Under the pieces are notes generated by a model. The model ran no database searches. It was not told the origin of the DNA and was given only the letters and a program-made list of their open reading frames with translations. A DNA stretch of 64,000 nucleotides from Legionella septentrionalis (GTDB lineage: Bacteria; Pseudomonadota; Gammaproteobacteria; Legionellales; Legionellaceae). Made by a program: the position numbers and the translations under genes. The stretch spans positions 124,001-188,000 of the forward strand of contig NZ_RZGS01000001.1 in the NCBI RefSeq assembly GCF_003989745.1, written 5' to 3'. Below are positions 56,701-64,000 of the stretch, one piece after another (the first letter of the stretch is position 1; every line of letters starts with the position of its first letter).

Positions 56701-58420
56701 CAGTAATATCATTATGCCAGCACTGACGCGTGCAGTTAAAGAAATCGAATTAAGAGAATGGAAAGATGAGCGCGTGCGCGTTGAGCAAGAAATAAAAACT
56801 TCGCTTCATGATAAAGACGCAAAAATTATTTTGCGCGAGCCGCCTTTACAAGAAAAAACCGTGCAGGAAATGACGAAGTTTTTACGGCAATTTGCTGAAA
56901 AAAATCCTAACGCTGCTGCCACGATAAATATAATTTTAAGCGGCTTACAAAAAGATTTCGAAAAAATGCAAATTCTAACCCAGACAGGTTTGCCACCCAA
57001 AGACGTCGAAGCTCTAAGCCTTGGTATAAATATGTATACGCAAAGCTTGTCCATGTTGGGTAGGTGGGCAGAAAATAAAGAGGAAACCCGTCAGCTCAAC
57101 CAAACTATTCCAGGCTTTGTGCGTGAAATTACTCAAGCGGTTACCGCTTTGGAAAAAGGTATCCTTGAGCATGAAATCCAAGGGTATAAAGATTATGCTG
57201 AAGCACAGAAAGTTGAAATGCAGAAACAACAGGAAACGCAGCCTCTACCTGTTGAAGCTGAGGAAGTGGTTGTTCAGCCCATGCTCGAAGAGACAAACCC
57301 CGTGGCCATGCAGGAAGAAAACAAGGCAACTTCTTTATACGATGCGCTGCAAGAGCCCGTAGTAGAAAATCCGTCTACCCCGAATCTTAAATCGGCGCCA
57401 CCATTTAATGAAGCAGAAATAGTAGCCGTTGTTGATGAAAAAACGCAGCAAGAAGACGAAGTTGCGGGAAGTGAGAACTTGCAGCATGGTTTTTCTGCAA
57501 TACAAGAGGAGACACAACCACAACATGTTCCTTATGTCGAAGAGCCGAACCAATTTGCCAAAGAAAAAGAGCAAGTAGAGATAGGCAACCTTGCCAAAGA
57601 ATCATCCCCCCAGCAATTTCAGCCATCACCCGTGTTGGAAACAGTAAACACTCAAGAGGTGAACGAAGAGCAGGAAGAATTTGTAATCCCGGTCGCTGCT
57701 TTAAATGATGAGGATGCAAAAGATGAAGAGGTATCTGAGGAGATAGTGGCTAGTCAGGAAGCCATTGCAGAAAATGAGGTGAGGGCAGAAGAAAATTCTA
57801 ACCCGCATGTAGAAAAAACAAGATTTAACGAAGAGCAATTGCAAGAAATGGCAGGGCTTTTACAGAAATTAAAATCAATTAGCGAAGATTATCAACAATC
57901 ATTAGAGGAAATTAAAAAGCCTACCGAGGTGCAGGCACATAATAAATCCCTGGTTAAAAATTTAATGGAAATTTTAAATGATCCAGCCGGTTCTCCGGAT
58001 AAGAAATTGGAAAAATTTTATGGTAAGTTGTTGGAAGGACCTATGCCAGAATTTAAAAATTTAAAAAATGCGGCCACCAATATGGATGCACTCTGTGCAG
58101 ATAAAAGTCGCGCCACAGCCAAAATTGCCTTAGGGTTGCTGGTCGTTGCCGCTACTTTGGTTAGCACAGGAGTTTTTGGAGCTGCAATTTTGTATTTACT
58201 CGATAAGCATGCCCCGGGCATATCGCCCCTAAATTTACTAAGGCCGAACGAACAAAACAAATTTGTTAAGAATTTATTGAATACCAATGATGCCGTTCTA
58301 CAGAATATTGATTCCGCCCAAGAAACGATAAACCGCTTTAAAGCGGAATTGCCCAAACCCTGCGGGGAAGGCAACGATAACGCTGAGGAGCGGTCGATTA
58401 AGCCCGGCAACTCAGGATAA
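53708..58420 (+). CDS. Giant SopB/IpgD/SidF-like phosphoinositide phosphatase, candidate translocated effector
   Basis: 1570 residues from ATG at 53708; an ATG ten codons upstream is possible, and TATAAT near 53670 is a fair -10. Near residue 594 the sequence CKSGEDRTG has the CX5R phosphatase form and differs by one residue from the CKSGKDRTG of Salmonella SopB and Shigella IpgD. Upstream, ELEIDGQKIVVKPNVNLMN near 360 matches the strand segment that precedes the catalytic part in that family; HGARGLQQTDSG near 660 follows it. Residues 770-1210 are long helical coiled coil, 1210-1420 acidic and disordered, and one hydrophobic hairpin (LGLLVVAATLVSTGVFGAAIL) lies near 1472-1496. SidF of Legionella also has a phosphatase domain and C-terminal membrane segments. 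No signal peptide. It overlaps convergent priA by 9 bases. Confidence 0.72.
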   Translation: MPKTYLDQHAYMDSWLQEQFSFFTKSNHVVADEGLKEKYQYCEWVLEKDNAEPALKIRSFATDSYNGPRLEDFLDRLEAVSKTAATIIEQSQLPNEEKEKRLSAIDAYKAKAERGLKKHCGIPAIALAEIGNSETEEKVIQQINEAGKHLRFFLAHALPIVYPEEKRKAALQLFQNEEAKWTAAQGRPNFINQYDLGGDVTRISAQRVVGPSIIPSTKRDEGKLANFVEVAIGSKGNQGNELDFTGFRHSSYPPIKEKDKIKRRAMACEAVKDMFRELARKSMERGRTYSEASPLEINLSSMGLLSPIMGDKRIMKAEESELRQLKESQYALMMYNQRPLELEIDGQKIVVKPNVNLMNDPANLHGLLVKQTSQKVMKFLSKFHLPIPASLDETINTRGIYHFVKDGREHIANELRDLGAVDKAAEDIIRIYREIPHASKQLQKAEKNLEELLKKGDLAASYQELENRQQAYLKDSTPFNEKKYYEQVDKIRSLEGRMQQAYKKVVDERAKLYEKNKESYAALEKKIVAYLSDPENQEKLQGQDGEKLRKLLQFMQLFQQSEALYYGGNTEPHEFPARYLILNQMMGTAVDWFCKSGEDRTGREQNFIEELYAFLSLHKHFPQFDFKQQGILQKDRALQQELAKTVVEFSVSRDICGENAHGARGLQQTDSGMEVNKGLPNASGYALAKLAKSNLYNEKKLKQIKTVPLEAVEQENAQIQKSQQAAYAEEIPFTALPIEEEQDIDAVPPEEVVSIEITDELALDDLKHISQELDAAAQDILQAFGSTQAKKSKKKYDGLPEQIHEKVKTIQAQIHAATAGAKGNLSAFKENFIVTLGEAFEEIQQLKQQLDKKTEDKQKKSVLDKNVQILQANIQDAAAIIHDSLNQKTAIIKEENLLRSGESGKLHEQVANLHKAFVEKHTLSGVSVRKRYAQAVNDIQESINRLEQLHGQLKEGVQTTPERLLARALQLEAAAMKALQKLAEQTHDEKKQAVFTKASNIIMPALTRAVKEIELREWKDERVRVEQEIKTSLHDKDAKIILREPPLQEKTVQEMTKFLRQFAEKNPNAAATINIILSGLQKDFEKMQILTQTGLPPKDVEALSLGINMYTQSLSMLGRWAENKEETRQLNQTIPGFVREITQAVTALEKGILEHEIQGYKDYAEAQKVEMQKQQETQPLPVEAEEVVVQPMLEETNPVAMQEENKATSLYDALQEPVVENPSTPNLKSAPPFNEAEIVAVVDEKTQQEDEVAGSENLQHGFSAIQEETQPQHVPYVEEPNQFAKEKEQVEIGNLAKESSPQQFQPSPVLETVNTQEVNEEQEEFVIPVAALNDEDAKDEEVSEEIVASQEAIAENEVRAEENSNPHVEKTRFNEEQLQEMAGLLQKLKSISEDYQQSLEEIKKPTEVQAHNKSLVKNLMEILNDPAGSPDKKLEKFYGKLLEGPMPEFKNLKNAATNMDALCADKSRATAKIALGLLVVAATLVSTGVFGAAILYLLDKHAPGISPLNLLRPNEQNKFVKNLLNTNDAVLQNIDSAQETINRFKAELPKPCGEGNDNAEERSIKPGNSG

Positions 58421-60589
58421 ATCAATCGGATCAACGTCAATATTCCAGCGTATACCGCCCCCAAATTCATTTGCCGTGAGTCTTTTTTGCAAAGCCGTTA
58501 AGGCTGATTGTAATTTTTTTCTGGAAGCCGATTTAATTAATAACTGCAAGCGATGCTGATTGGCTTTCCTCGCCAGCGGTGCTGGTGCAGGCCCCAGGGT
58601 TGCCAGGTTATCCTGGTGTAGAAATTGTTGTAAAGTGGATAAAAATTGCACCACTTGCTCTTGTATTTTTCCTTGGGCCCGGATTACCGCGAGAAAATGA
58701 TAGGGAGGTAATTGCGCTTCCTGCCGCTGCTGCAGCAAAGCATGCGCAAAGGATTGATATCCTTCCTGTATCAACAAATTCAGTAAAGGATGTTGCGGTA
58801 AATGCGTTTGGATCAGAACTTGCCCGGGCAGATGCGCCCTGCCTGCCCGCCCGGCAACTTGGATGAGCAATTGCCCCAGGCGTTCCAAAGCACGAAAGTC
58901 TTGATTATAAAAACCATGGTCAGCATCCACAATCACTACTAAAGTCAGGCGTGGGAAATGATGGCCTTTTGCCAGCATCTGGGTACCGACAATAAGTTGC
59001 ACTTCACCTTGTTCGATCTGCTGCAATCCTGTCGCCAAAGCTTCTTTGCCACTGACCTCATCGCGGTCAATGCGTAAAATACGGGTAGTAGGAAATTGTG
59101 TCGCCAGGAATTCATGAATGCGCTGTGTACCTGCTCCAATCGGCAATAATTCCGTGGCAGAGCATTGCGCACAATGGGTAGGTATGGCTTGTAATAAACC
59201 GCAGTGATGGCATATGAGCCTGTTTGATTTGCGATGTACAGTCATGTGACTGTCGCAGGCACGGCAATCCGCCATCCAGCCGCATTGATGGCACAAAAGG
59301 ACTGGGGCGAAGCCGCGACGGTTGATGAATACTAAGACTTGATTTTGTTGCTGTAAATGCTCGGCAATCAGTTGCAGGGCAGGCTGTGCCAACCCATGTT
59401 GCAAGGCTTGATTGCGGAGGTCTAAAATTCGGTAGTGCAGAGGTTGGTTAGTCAATGCCTTTTGCGTAAGCTGTAACAAGATATATTTATTAATCTGACA
59501 GTTATGCAAACTTTCCAGACTTGGGGTCGCTGAGCCAAGGATAATTGGGATATTGCCCTGACAAGCGCGCCACTGAGCTGTGTCTCGCGCCGAATAGCGC
59601 ACTCCGTCCATTTGTTTTAACGAGGGGTCGTGCTCTTCATCGATGATGATTAAGCCTAAATCTGGGAGGGGCGTAAAAATCGCAGTGCGGGTCCCAATCA
59701 CAATTCTCGCTTCACCTGTTTTGGCAAGTTGCCAGCCGATTTGCCGCTCTGTATCTGATAAATTGGAGTGAAGCACGGCCATGGGGCTGGTAAAACGTGC
59801 GCGAAAGCGCGCCACGAGTTGCGGGGTTAAGCCAATTTCAGGTACCAAGACCAGCGCTTGCCTACCCATAGCCAAAACTTGGGCAATGATTTGTAGATAC
59901 ACTTCTGTTTTTCCGCTTCCAGTCACCCCCTGCAACAAAAAGCTGCGATAAATATGCAAGTTGCTGGAAATTATGGCGACTGCATGTGCTTGTTCTGTAT
60001 TCAGCATGGGGGGCATGCCGTTTGGTGCAGTGGCAGGTTCTTGCTCCCGGATTGATAAAATCCCATGCCGGCTTAATGAATTAAGTTGCGATGCCGTGAA
60101 TCCAGCGGCTAACAAATCTTTTTTGCTTTTGGGTACAGTGTTTTCTGCAAAATAATCGACTAAAGCATGCTGGCGATGGGCTCTTTGAGGCAGGCGTGCA
60201 TGTGCTTGTTCTTTAGTAAGCTTTAGGGAATAACAATGATACACCGGCACGACTGCATCGTGTCCTTCGCGATATTTTTTTGGTAATGCCAGAGGAAGCA
60301 CTTCTGAAAGCGGCGATTGATAATAACGGCTGACCCAACTGCACAAGGCAAGAATATCTCTGCTCAGCAAGGGTTCTGCATCAATCACGCTATGAATGGT
60401 TTTTATATTGGCAGCAAGGTTCTCAGGCGCTCCTGTACCGACAACAATCCCCAAGCGGGTTTGTTTACGGAAAGGTACCCAAACGCGTGTGCCGATAGCC
60501 GGGACAACATCATTTGCATAATAATCAAAAAAATCACGGCGCGTATGGGGAAGACAAATTTTAAGTACAATCCCCACGGTTGTCTCCAA
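58412..60589 (-). CDS. priA: Primosomal replication restart helicase PriA
   Basis: 725 residues, standard length. The N-terminal 3'-end-binding domain is followed by Walker A GVTGSGKTEVYL near 217, DEEHDPSLKQ near 317, and the zinc-binding insert CHQCGWMADCRACDSH, then CHHCG and CAQC near 430-465. GTQMLAKGHHFP and QVAGRAGR are the later helicase motifs. It reloads the replisome at collapsed forks. Its last 9 bases overlap the end of the giant effector-like gene on the other strand. Confidence 0.97.
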   Translation of the reverse strand: METTVGIVLKICLPHTRRDFFDYYANDVVPAIGTRVWVPFRKQTRLGIVVGTGAPENLAANIKTIHSVIDAEPLLSRDILALCSWVSRYYQSPLSEVLPLALPKKYREGHDAVVPVYHCYSLKLTKEQAHARLPQRAHRQHALVDYFAENTVPKSKKDLLAAGFTASQLNSLSRHGILSIREQEPATAPNGMPPMLNTEQAHAVAIISSNLHIYRSFLLQGVTGSGKTEVYLQIIAQVLAMGRQALVLVPEIGLTPQLVARFRARFTSPMAVLHSNLSDTERQIGWQLAKTGEARIVIGTRTAIFTPLPDLGLIIIDEEHDPSLKQMDGVRYSARDTAQWRACQGNIPIILGSATPSLESLHNCQINKYILLQLTQKALTNQPLHYRILDLRNQALQHGLAQPALQLIAEHLQQQNQVLVFINRRGFAPVLLCHQCGWMADCRACDSHMTVHRKSNRLICHHCGLLQAIPTHCAQCSATELLPIGAGTQRIHEFLATQFPTTRILRIDRDEVSGKEALATGLQQIEQGEVQLIVGTQMLAKGHHFPRLTLVVIVDADHGFYNQDFRALERLGQLLIQVAGRAGRAHLPGQVLIQTHLPQHPLLNLLIQEGYQSFAHALLQQRQEAQLPPYHFLAVIRAQGKIQEQVVQFLSTLQQFLHQDNLATLGPAPAPLARKANQHRLQLLIKSASRKKLQSALTALQKRLTANEFGGGIRWNIDVDPIDLS

Positions 60590-60766
60590 ATTTCAAGCTG
60601 TTTCTTGCAGGATTGCAGAATGGCATCCGCGGCTCCCTTTACGATGCACTGGATGCCTGGGAAGCCGTATTGTAAAGACAGGAATCAGCTCTTTCAAGGT
60701 CAATAACCTTGGGCATGCTGCCAAAAAAGTGTATAATTGATGACTTTTTAATCCAAACACACCGTT

Positions 60767-62641
60767 ATGATTCTTGATAAATACTATGACGTCATCGTCG
60801 TTGGCGGTGGTCATGCAGGCACTGAAGCTGCTTTGGCTGCAGCGCGTATGGGGGCGGATACGTTACTGCTCACCCACAATATGGATTTGCTTGGTCAAAT
60901 GTCTTGCAATCCTGCCATAGGCGGAATAGGCAAAGGCCATTTGGTCAAGGAAATCGATGCGCTGGATGGCATCATGGCACGTGCGGCTGACCAAGCCGGC
61001 ATTCAATTTCGCATGCTGAATGCATCGAAAGGGCCAGCGGTGCGCGCTACCCGTGCTCAAGCTGATCGCGTTCTTTACCGTCAAGCTATTCGCGAAGCCT
61101 TGCAAAAGCAAGACAATTTAACCCTGTTCCAGCAAGCGGTAGAGGACGTACTCTTAGAGGGGGAGCGCGTTGTTGGGGTGCGTACGCAAATTGGCTTGAT
61201 ATTGCGCGCCCGTGCGATCGTGCTCACGGTGGGGACATTTCTTGGTGGCAAGATTCATATTGGCATGAATCAATATGCGGGAGGCCGGGCAGGTGATCCG
61301 CCTGCCCTCGCACTTGCACAGTGCTTGCGGGAGTTAGAGCTGCCTGTCGGGCGCTTGAAAACCGGTACGCCGCCACGTATTGACGGTCGTTCTTTAGATT
61401 ACAGTCAAATGACTATACAGCCTGGAGATACACCAGTCCCTGTGTTTTCTTATTTAGGCACGCCTGCGGATCATCCCAAACAAGTGCCCTGCTACATTAC
61501 CCATACTACAGCCACCACTCATGAAATTATTCGCGACAATTTGCATCAATCCCCTATGTATTCAGGGGTCATCGAGGGTGTCGGGCCACGGTATTGCCCA
61601 TCCATTGAAGATAAAGTGGTGCGTTTTGCCGATAAGCTGTCACACCAGATTTTTGTTGAACCAGAAGGTTTAACCACAGACGAAATTTATCCCAATGGCA
61701 TTTCCACCAGCCTGCCTTTTGAAGTGCAAGTGCAATTTGTGCGCACGATTAAAGGCTTTGAAAACGCGCATATCACGCGCCCGGGATATGCTATCGAATA
61801 CGATTATTTTGATCCGCGGGGACTGACTCCTTTTCTGCAAACCAAGCCATTACCCAATTTATTTTTTGCCGGGCAAATCAATGGGACTACCGGCTATGAA
61901 GAAGCGGCTGCCCAGGGAATCATTGCCGGGATGAATGCAGCTTTGCAGGTTCAGGATAAAGCGATGTGGAGCCCAAGACGAGACGAGGCTTATATTGGGG
62001 TTTTACTGGATGATTTAATTACCTGCGGAACCCAGGAACCTTATCGTATGTTTACCTCGCGTGCGGAATACCGCTTATTATTGCGTGAGGATAATGCGGA
62101 TTTGCGGTTAACCAGCAAAGGGCGGGAGCTTGGTTTGGTAGGGGAAACTCGCTGGCGGGCATTTTGCGAAAAACAAGAGCAAATTGCAAAAACACAGCAA
62201 CGATTGAAAGATACCTGGGTGCGCGTGCACCATAATGAAGCTTTGCAACACGTGTTGGAAACTCCCTTGCAACATGATTGCCGCGGCTTGGATTTGTTAA
62301 AGCGGCCTGAAATTGCCTATTCACATCTGCAAGCCGTTGCTGAACTGGATCTGCCGCAGCTACCGGAAGAAATTGCCGAGCAAGTTGAAATTCAAAGCAA
62401 ATATGCAGGCTATATAGAACGGCAACAGCAGGATATCGCTCGTTTGCACAAGCATGAAAATACACGCATACCTGAGGATTTGGATTACAGCCAAGTTTCG
62501 GGGTTATCGACGGAAGTCATGCAAAAACTGACGCGTATTCGCCCTGCTTCTATCGCGCAAGCTGCTCGGATTTCTGGCGTAACCCCGGCTGCCTTGTCTT
62601 TATTATTGATCCATCTTAAAAAACAGCGGTTGCTGGCATGA
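60767..62641 (+). CDS. mnmG: tRNA uridine-5-carboxymethylaminomethyl modification enzyme MnmG
   Basis: 624 residues. The FAD-binding start reads [22 protein letters not shown], followed by [23 protein letters not shown] near 50. [14 protein letters not shown] near 175, [14 protein letters not shown] near 275 and [12 protein letters not shown] near 370 are family signatures. With MnmE it modifies wobble U34. Position before rsmG and parA is the classic origin-side order. Confidence 0.98.
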   Translation: MILDKYYDVIVVGGGHAGTEAALAAARMGADTLLLTHNMDLLGQMSCNPAIGGIGKGHLVKEIDALDGIMARAADQAGIQFRMLNASKGPAVRATRAQADRVLYRQAIREALQKQDNLTLFQQAVEDVLLEGERVVGVRTQIGLILRARAIVLTVGTFLGGKIHIGMNQYAGGRAGDPPALALAQCLRELELPVGRLKTGTPPRIDGRSLDYSQMTIQPGDTPVPVFSYLGTPADHPKQVPCYITHTTATTHEIIRDNLHQSPMYSGVIEGVGPRYCPSIEDKVVRFADKLSHQIFVEPEGLTTDEIYPNGISTSLPFEVQVQFVRTIKGFENAHITRPGYAIEYDYFDPRGLTPFLQTKPLPNLFFAGQINGTTGYEEAAAQGIIAGMNAALQVQDKAMWSPRRDEAYIGVLLDDLITCGTQEPYRMFTSRAEYRLLLREDNADLRLTSKGRELGLVGETRWRAFCEKQEQIAKTQQRLKDTWVRVHHNEALQHVLETPLQHDCRGLDLLKRPEIAYSHLQAVAELDLPQLPEEIAEQVEIQSKYAGYIERQQQDIARLHKHENTRIPEDLDYSQVSGLSTEVMQKLTRIRPASIAQAARISGVTPAALSLLLIHLKKQRLLA

Positions 62642-63252
62642 ATGAGCACAGTTCAATTGCAAAAAAATTAAAAGATGGCATGCAGCAGCTTGGCATAAAC
62701 GCATCCGCTGAACCTTTACTGCATTACCTGCAACTCTTGCAGAAATGGAACAAGGCTTATAATCTGACGGCTATTCAGGATTTATCTGCGATGGTTACTC
62801 GCCACGTTCTGGACAGTCTCGCGGTTGTCCCCTGGGTAAAAGGCACACGCGTTCTGGACGTGGGCAGCGGTGCTGGGCTGCCAGGTATTCCTCTAGCCTT
62901 GGTACGGCCGGAACTTGAAGTGGTTTTGCTGGACAGCAATGGCAAGAAAACCCGCTTTTTGCATGAAGTAAAGCGTGTTTTATCCTTGCACAATGTTGAC
63001 ATCGTGCAAACCCGAGTGGAGAGCTACCACCCCGCCCAAGGTTTTGATACAGTTATTAGTCGGGCATTTAGTGATTTGCAGCAAATGATTAAATGGACCC
63101 ATCACCTGGTTGCCGAGGATGGTATCTGGTTGGCAATGAAGGGACGTCGGCCCGAAGCTGAATTGACAGCCATCCCCTATGCGTACCAGGTTGAATCCTA
63201 CAAGATTGCGGGAATGGATGGTGAACGCTGCTGCGTTATCATTAGTAAATAA
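62638..63252 (+). CDS. rsmG: 16S rRNA (guanine527-N7)-methyltransferase RsmG
   Basis: 204 residues, standard length. [30 protein letters not shown] (residues 33-62), the SAM loop [20 protein letters not shown] (near 70-90) and [13 protein letters not shown] (near 138) are diagnostic. It methylates G527 of 16S rRNA; loss gives low-level streptomycin resistance. Its ATG overlaps the mnmG stop by four bases. Confidence 0.98.
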   Translation: MNEHSSIAKKLKDGMQQLGINASAEPLLHYLQLLQKWNKAYNLTAIQDLSAMVTRHVLDSLAVVPWVKGTRVLDVGSGAGLPGIPLALVRPELEVVLLDSNGKKTRFLHEVKRVLSLHNVDIVQTRVESYHPAQGFDTVISRAFSDLQQMIKWTHHLVAEDGIWLAMKGRRPEAELTAIPYAYQVESYKIAGMDGERCCVIISK

Positions 63253-63322
63253 TCAGATTTCTGGAGACGGCTGTTTAAAATGCAGATGTCAGTCTTGCAA
63301 CGTTAAGTAAGAAGGAATGATC

Positions 63323-64000
63323 ATGGCGAAAGTCATAGCCATAGCCAATCAAAAAGGCGGGGTGGGCAAAACTACCACGGCAATCAATTTATCGGCTTCA
63401 CTTGCTGCCAATAAAAAACAAGTGCTGCTCGTTGACCTGGATCCGCAGGGAAATGCCACCATGGGGTGCGGCGTGGATAAAAATTCACTGGTGCACACCA
63501 GCAATGACGTTTTGCTGCGCGATTGTTTGGCAGAACAGGCATCCTTGTCTACCCGCGCTGGGTTCGATTTAATTCCAGCCAATGGTGATCTGACAGTTGC
63601 TGAAGTCAGTTTGATGGAGCGGGATCATCGTGAAACCTTTTTATTTAAGGCATTGCAATCTTTGCAAAGCACCTATGATTTCATTCTGATTGACTGTCCG
63701 CCCGCATTAAATACGCTTACCATCAATGCCTTGGTTGCTGCTGATTCGGTTTTAATCCCTATTCAATGTGAGTATTATGCATTGGAGGGTTTGGCGGCTT
63801 TGCTAACTACCATTGAACAGATTAAGGCTTCCGTAAACCCCCGCTTGCAGATTGAGGGAATATTAAGAACCATGTATGACGGAAGAAATCGCCTGTGTTC
63901 TGAAGTTGCAAAACAATTGCTGGAGCATTTTAACCGCAAGGTATATCGCACGGTGGTGCCGCGCAATGTACGTTTAGCGGAAGCGCCAAGCCACGGCATG
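63323..64000 (+). CDS. parA: Chromosome-partitioning ATPase ParA (Soj), 3' end cut by the window edge
   Basis: 226 codons are visible from ATG at 63323, with AAGGA six bases upstream. The deviant Walker A KGGVGKTTTAINLSASLA starts at residue 11 with the signature first Lys, followed by VDLDPQGNATMG near 40 and the Walker B LIDCPPALNTLT near 120. VPRNVRLAEAPSHG at the end is typical of chromosomal ParA. It acts with ParB, expected just beyond the window, on the parS sites found in recF. Confidence 0.96.
   Translation, partial: MAKVIAIANQKGGVGKTTTAINLSASLAANKKQVLLVDLDPQGNATMGCGVDKNSLVHTSNDVLLRDCLAEQASLSTRAGFDLIPANGDLTVAEVSLMERDHRETFLFKALQSLQSTYDFILIDCPPALNTLTINALVAADSVLIPIQCEYYALEGLAALLTTIEQIKASVNPRLQIEGILRTMYDGRNRLCSEVAKQLLEHFNRKVYRTVVPRNVRLAEAPSHGM

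Overview
The window is a chromosomal replication-origin region of a gammaproteobacterium. The dnaA, dnaN and recF genes run one way from an AT-rich gap with DnaA boxes, and rpmH, rnpA, yidD, yidC and mnmE run the other way. Several signs point to an intracellular member of the order Legionellales (Legionella, Coxiella, Aquicella and relatives): a PmrA-type operator, a LetA/GacA-type operator in front of a GGA-rich small RNA, and eukaryote-like or effector-like genes scattered among housekeeping genes. I cannot name the genus. No tRNA, rRNA, insertion sequence or CRISPR array was seen.

Layout. 1-5.7 kb: a leftward polysaccharide export operon of group 2 capsule type (kpsM, kpsT, kpsE, kpsD, then a cut-off family 2 glycosyltransferase). 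5.8-8.1 kb: a frameshifted TauE/SafE permease, a small gene, and a mitochondrial-carrier-like protein with a PmrA box. 8.1-13.3 kb: wrbA, a pirin, a TlpA-like thioredoxin, hflX, hfq, a YqjD/YqjE-type membrane operon and a probable CsrA-sequestering RNA. 13.3-25.2 kb: gyrB, an unrelated membrane gene ending in a CaaX-like tetrapeptide, recF (carrying two exact parS sites), dnaN, dnaA, oriC, rpmH, rnpA, yidD, yidC and mnmE.

25.3-38.6 kb: two members of an unrecognised multi-spanning membrane protein family, interleaved with rsmI/lpoA, a pterin cluster (SDR reductase, MidA-type methyltransferase, PTPS with Glu in place of Cys), manC, and a Glu/Gln-rich membrane-anchored protein. 38.6-50.3 kb: ubiX, metG, rnfB-like, nth, glmU, a coiled-coil protein with a C-terminal Glu block, ansA, rppH, ptsP, lgt and thyA. 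50.3-58.4 kb: an accessory stretch with two small secreted proteins, an MBL hydrolase, a NagA-like deacetylase and a 1570-residue protein. That protein carries a CX5R motif of the SopB/IpgD/SidF phosphoinositide phosphatase type and a C-terminal membrane hairpin. 58.4-64 kb: priA, mnmG, rsmG and parA (cut by the window end).

How it fits together. Replication initiation, membrane insertion (YidC) and chromosome segregation (ParA here, parS inside recF) sit together as in many bacteria. manC could supply GDP-mannose for the exported polysaccharide. The PmrA box, the LetA box and GGA-rich RNA, and seven effector-like proteins suggest a Dot/Icm-type secretion lifestyle controlled by PmrAB and by LetAS-CsrA. 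No secretion apparatus gene lies in this window, so that link is inferred.
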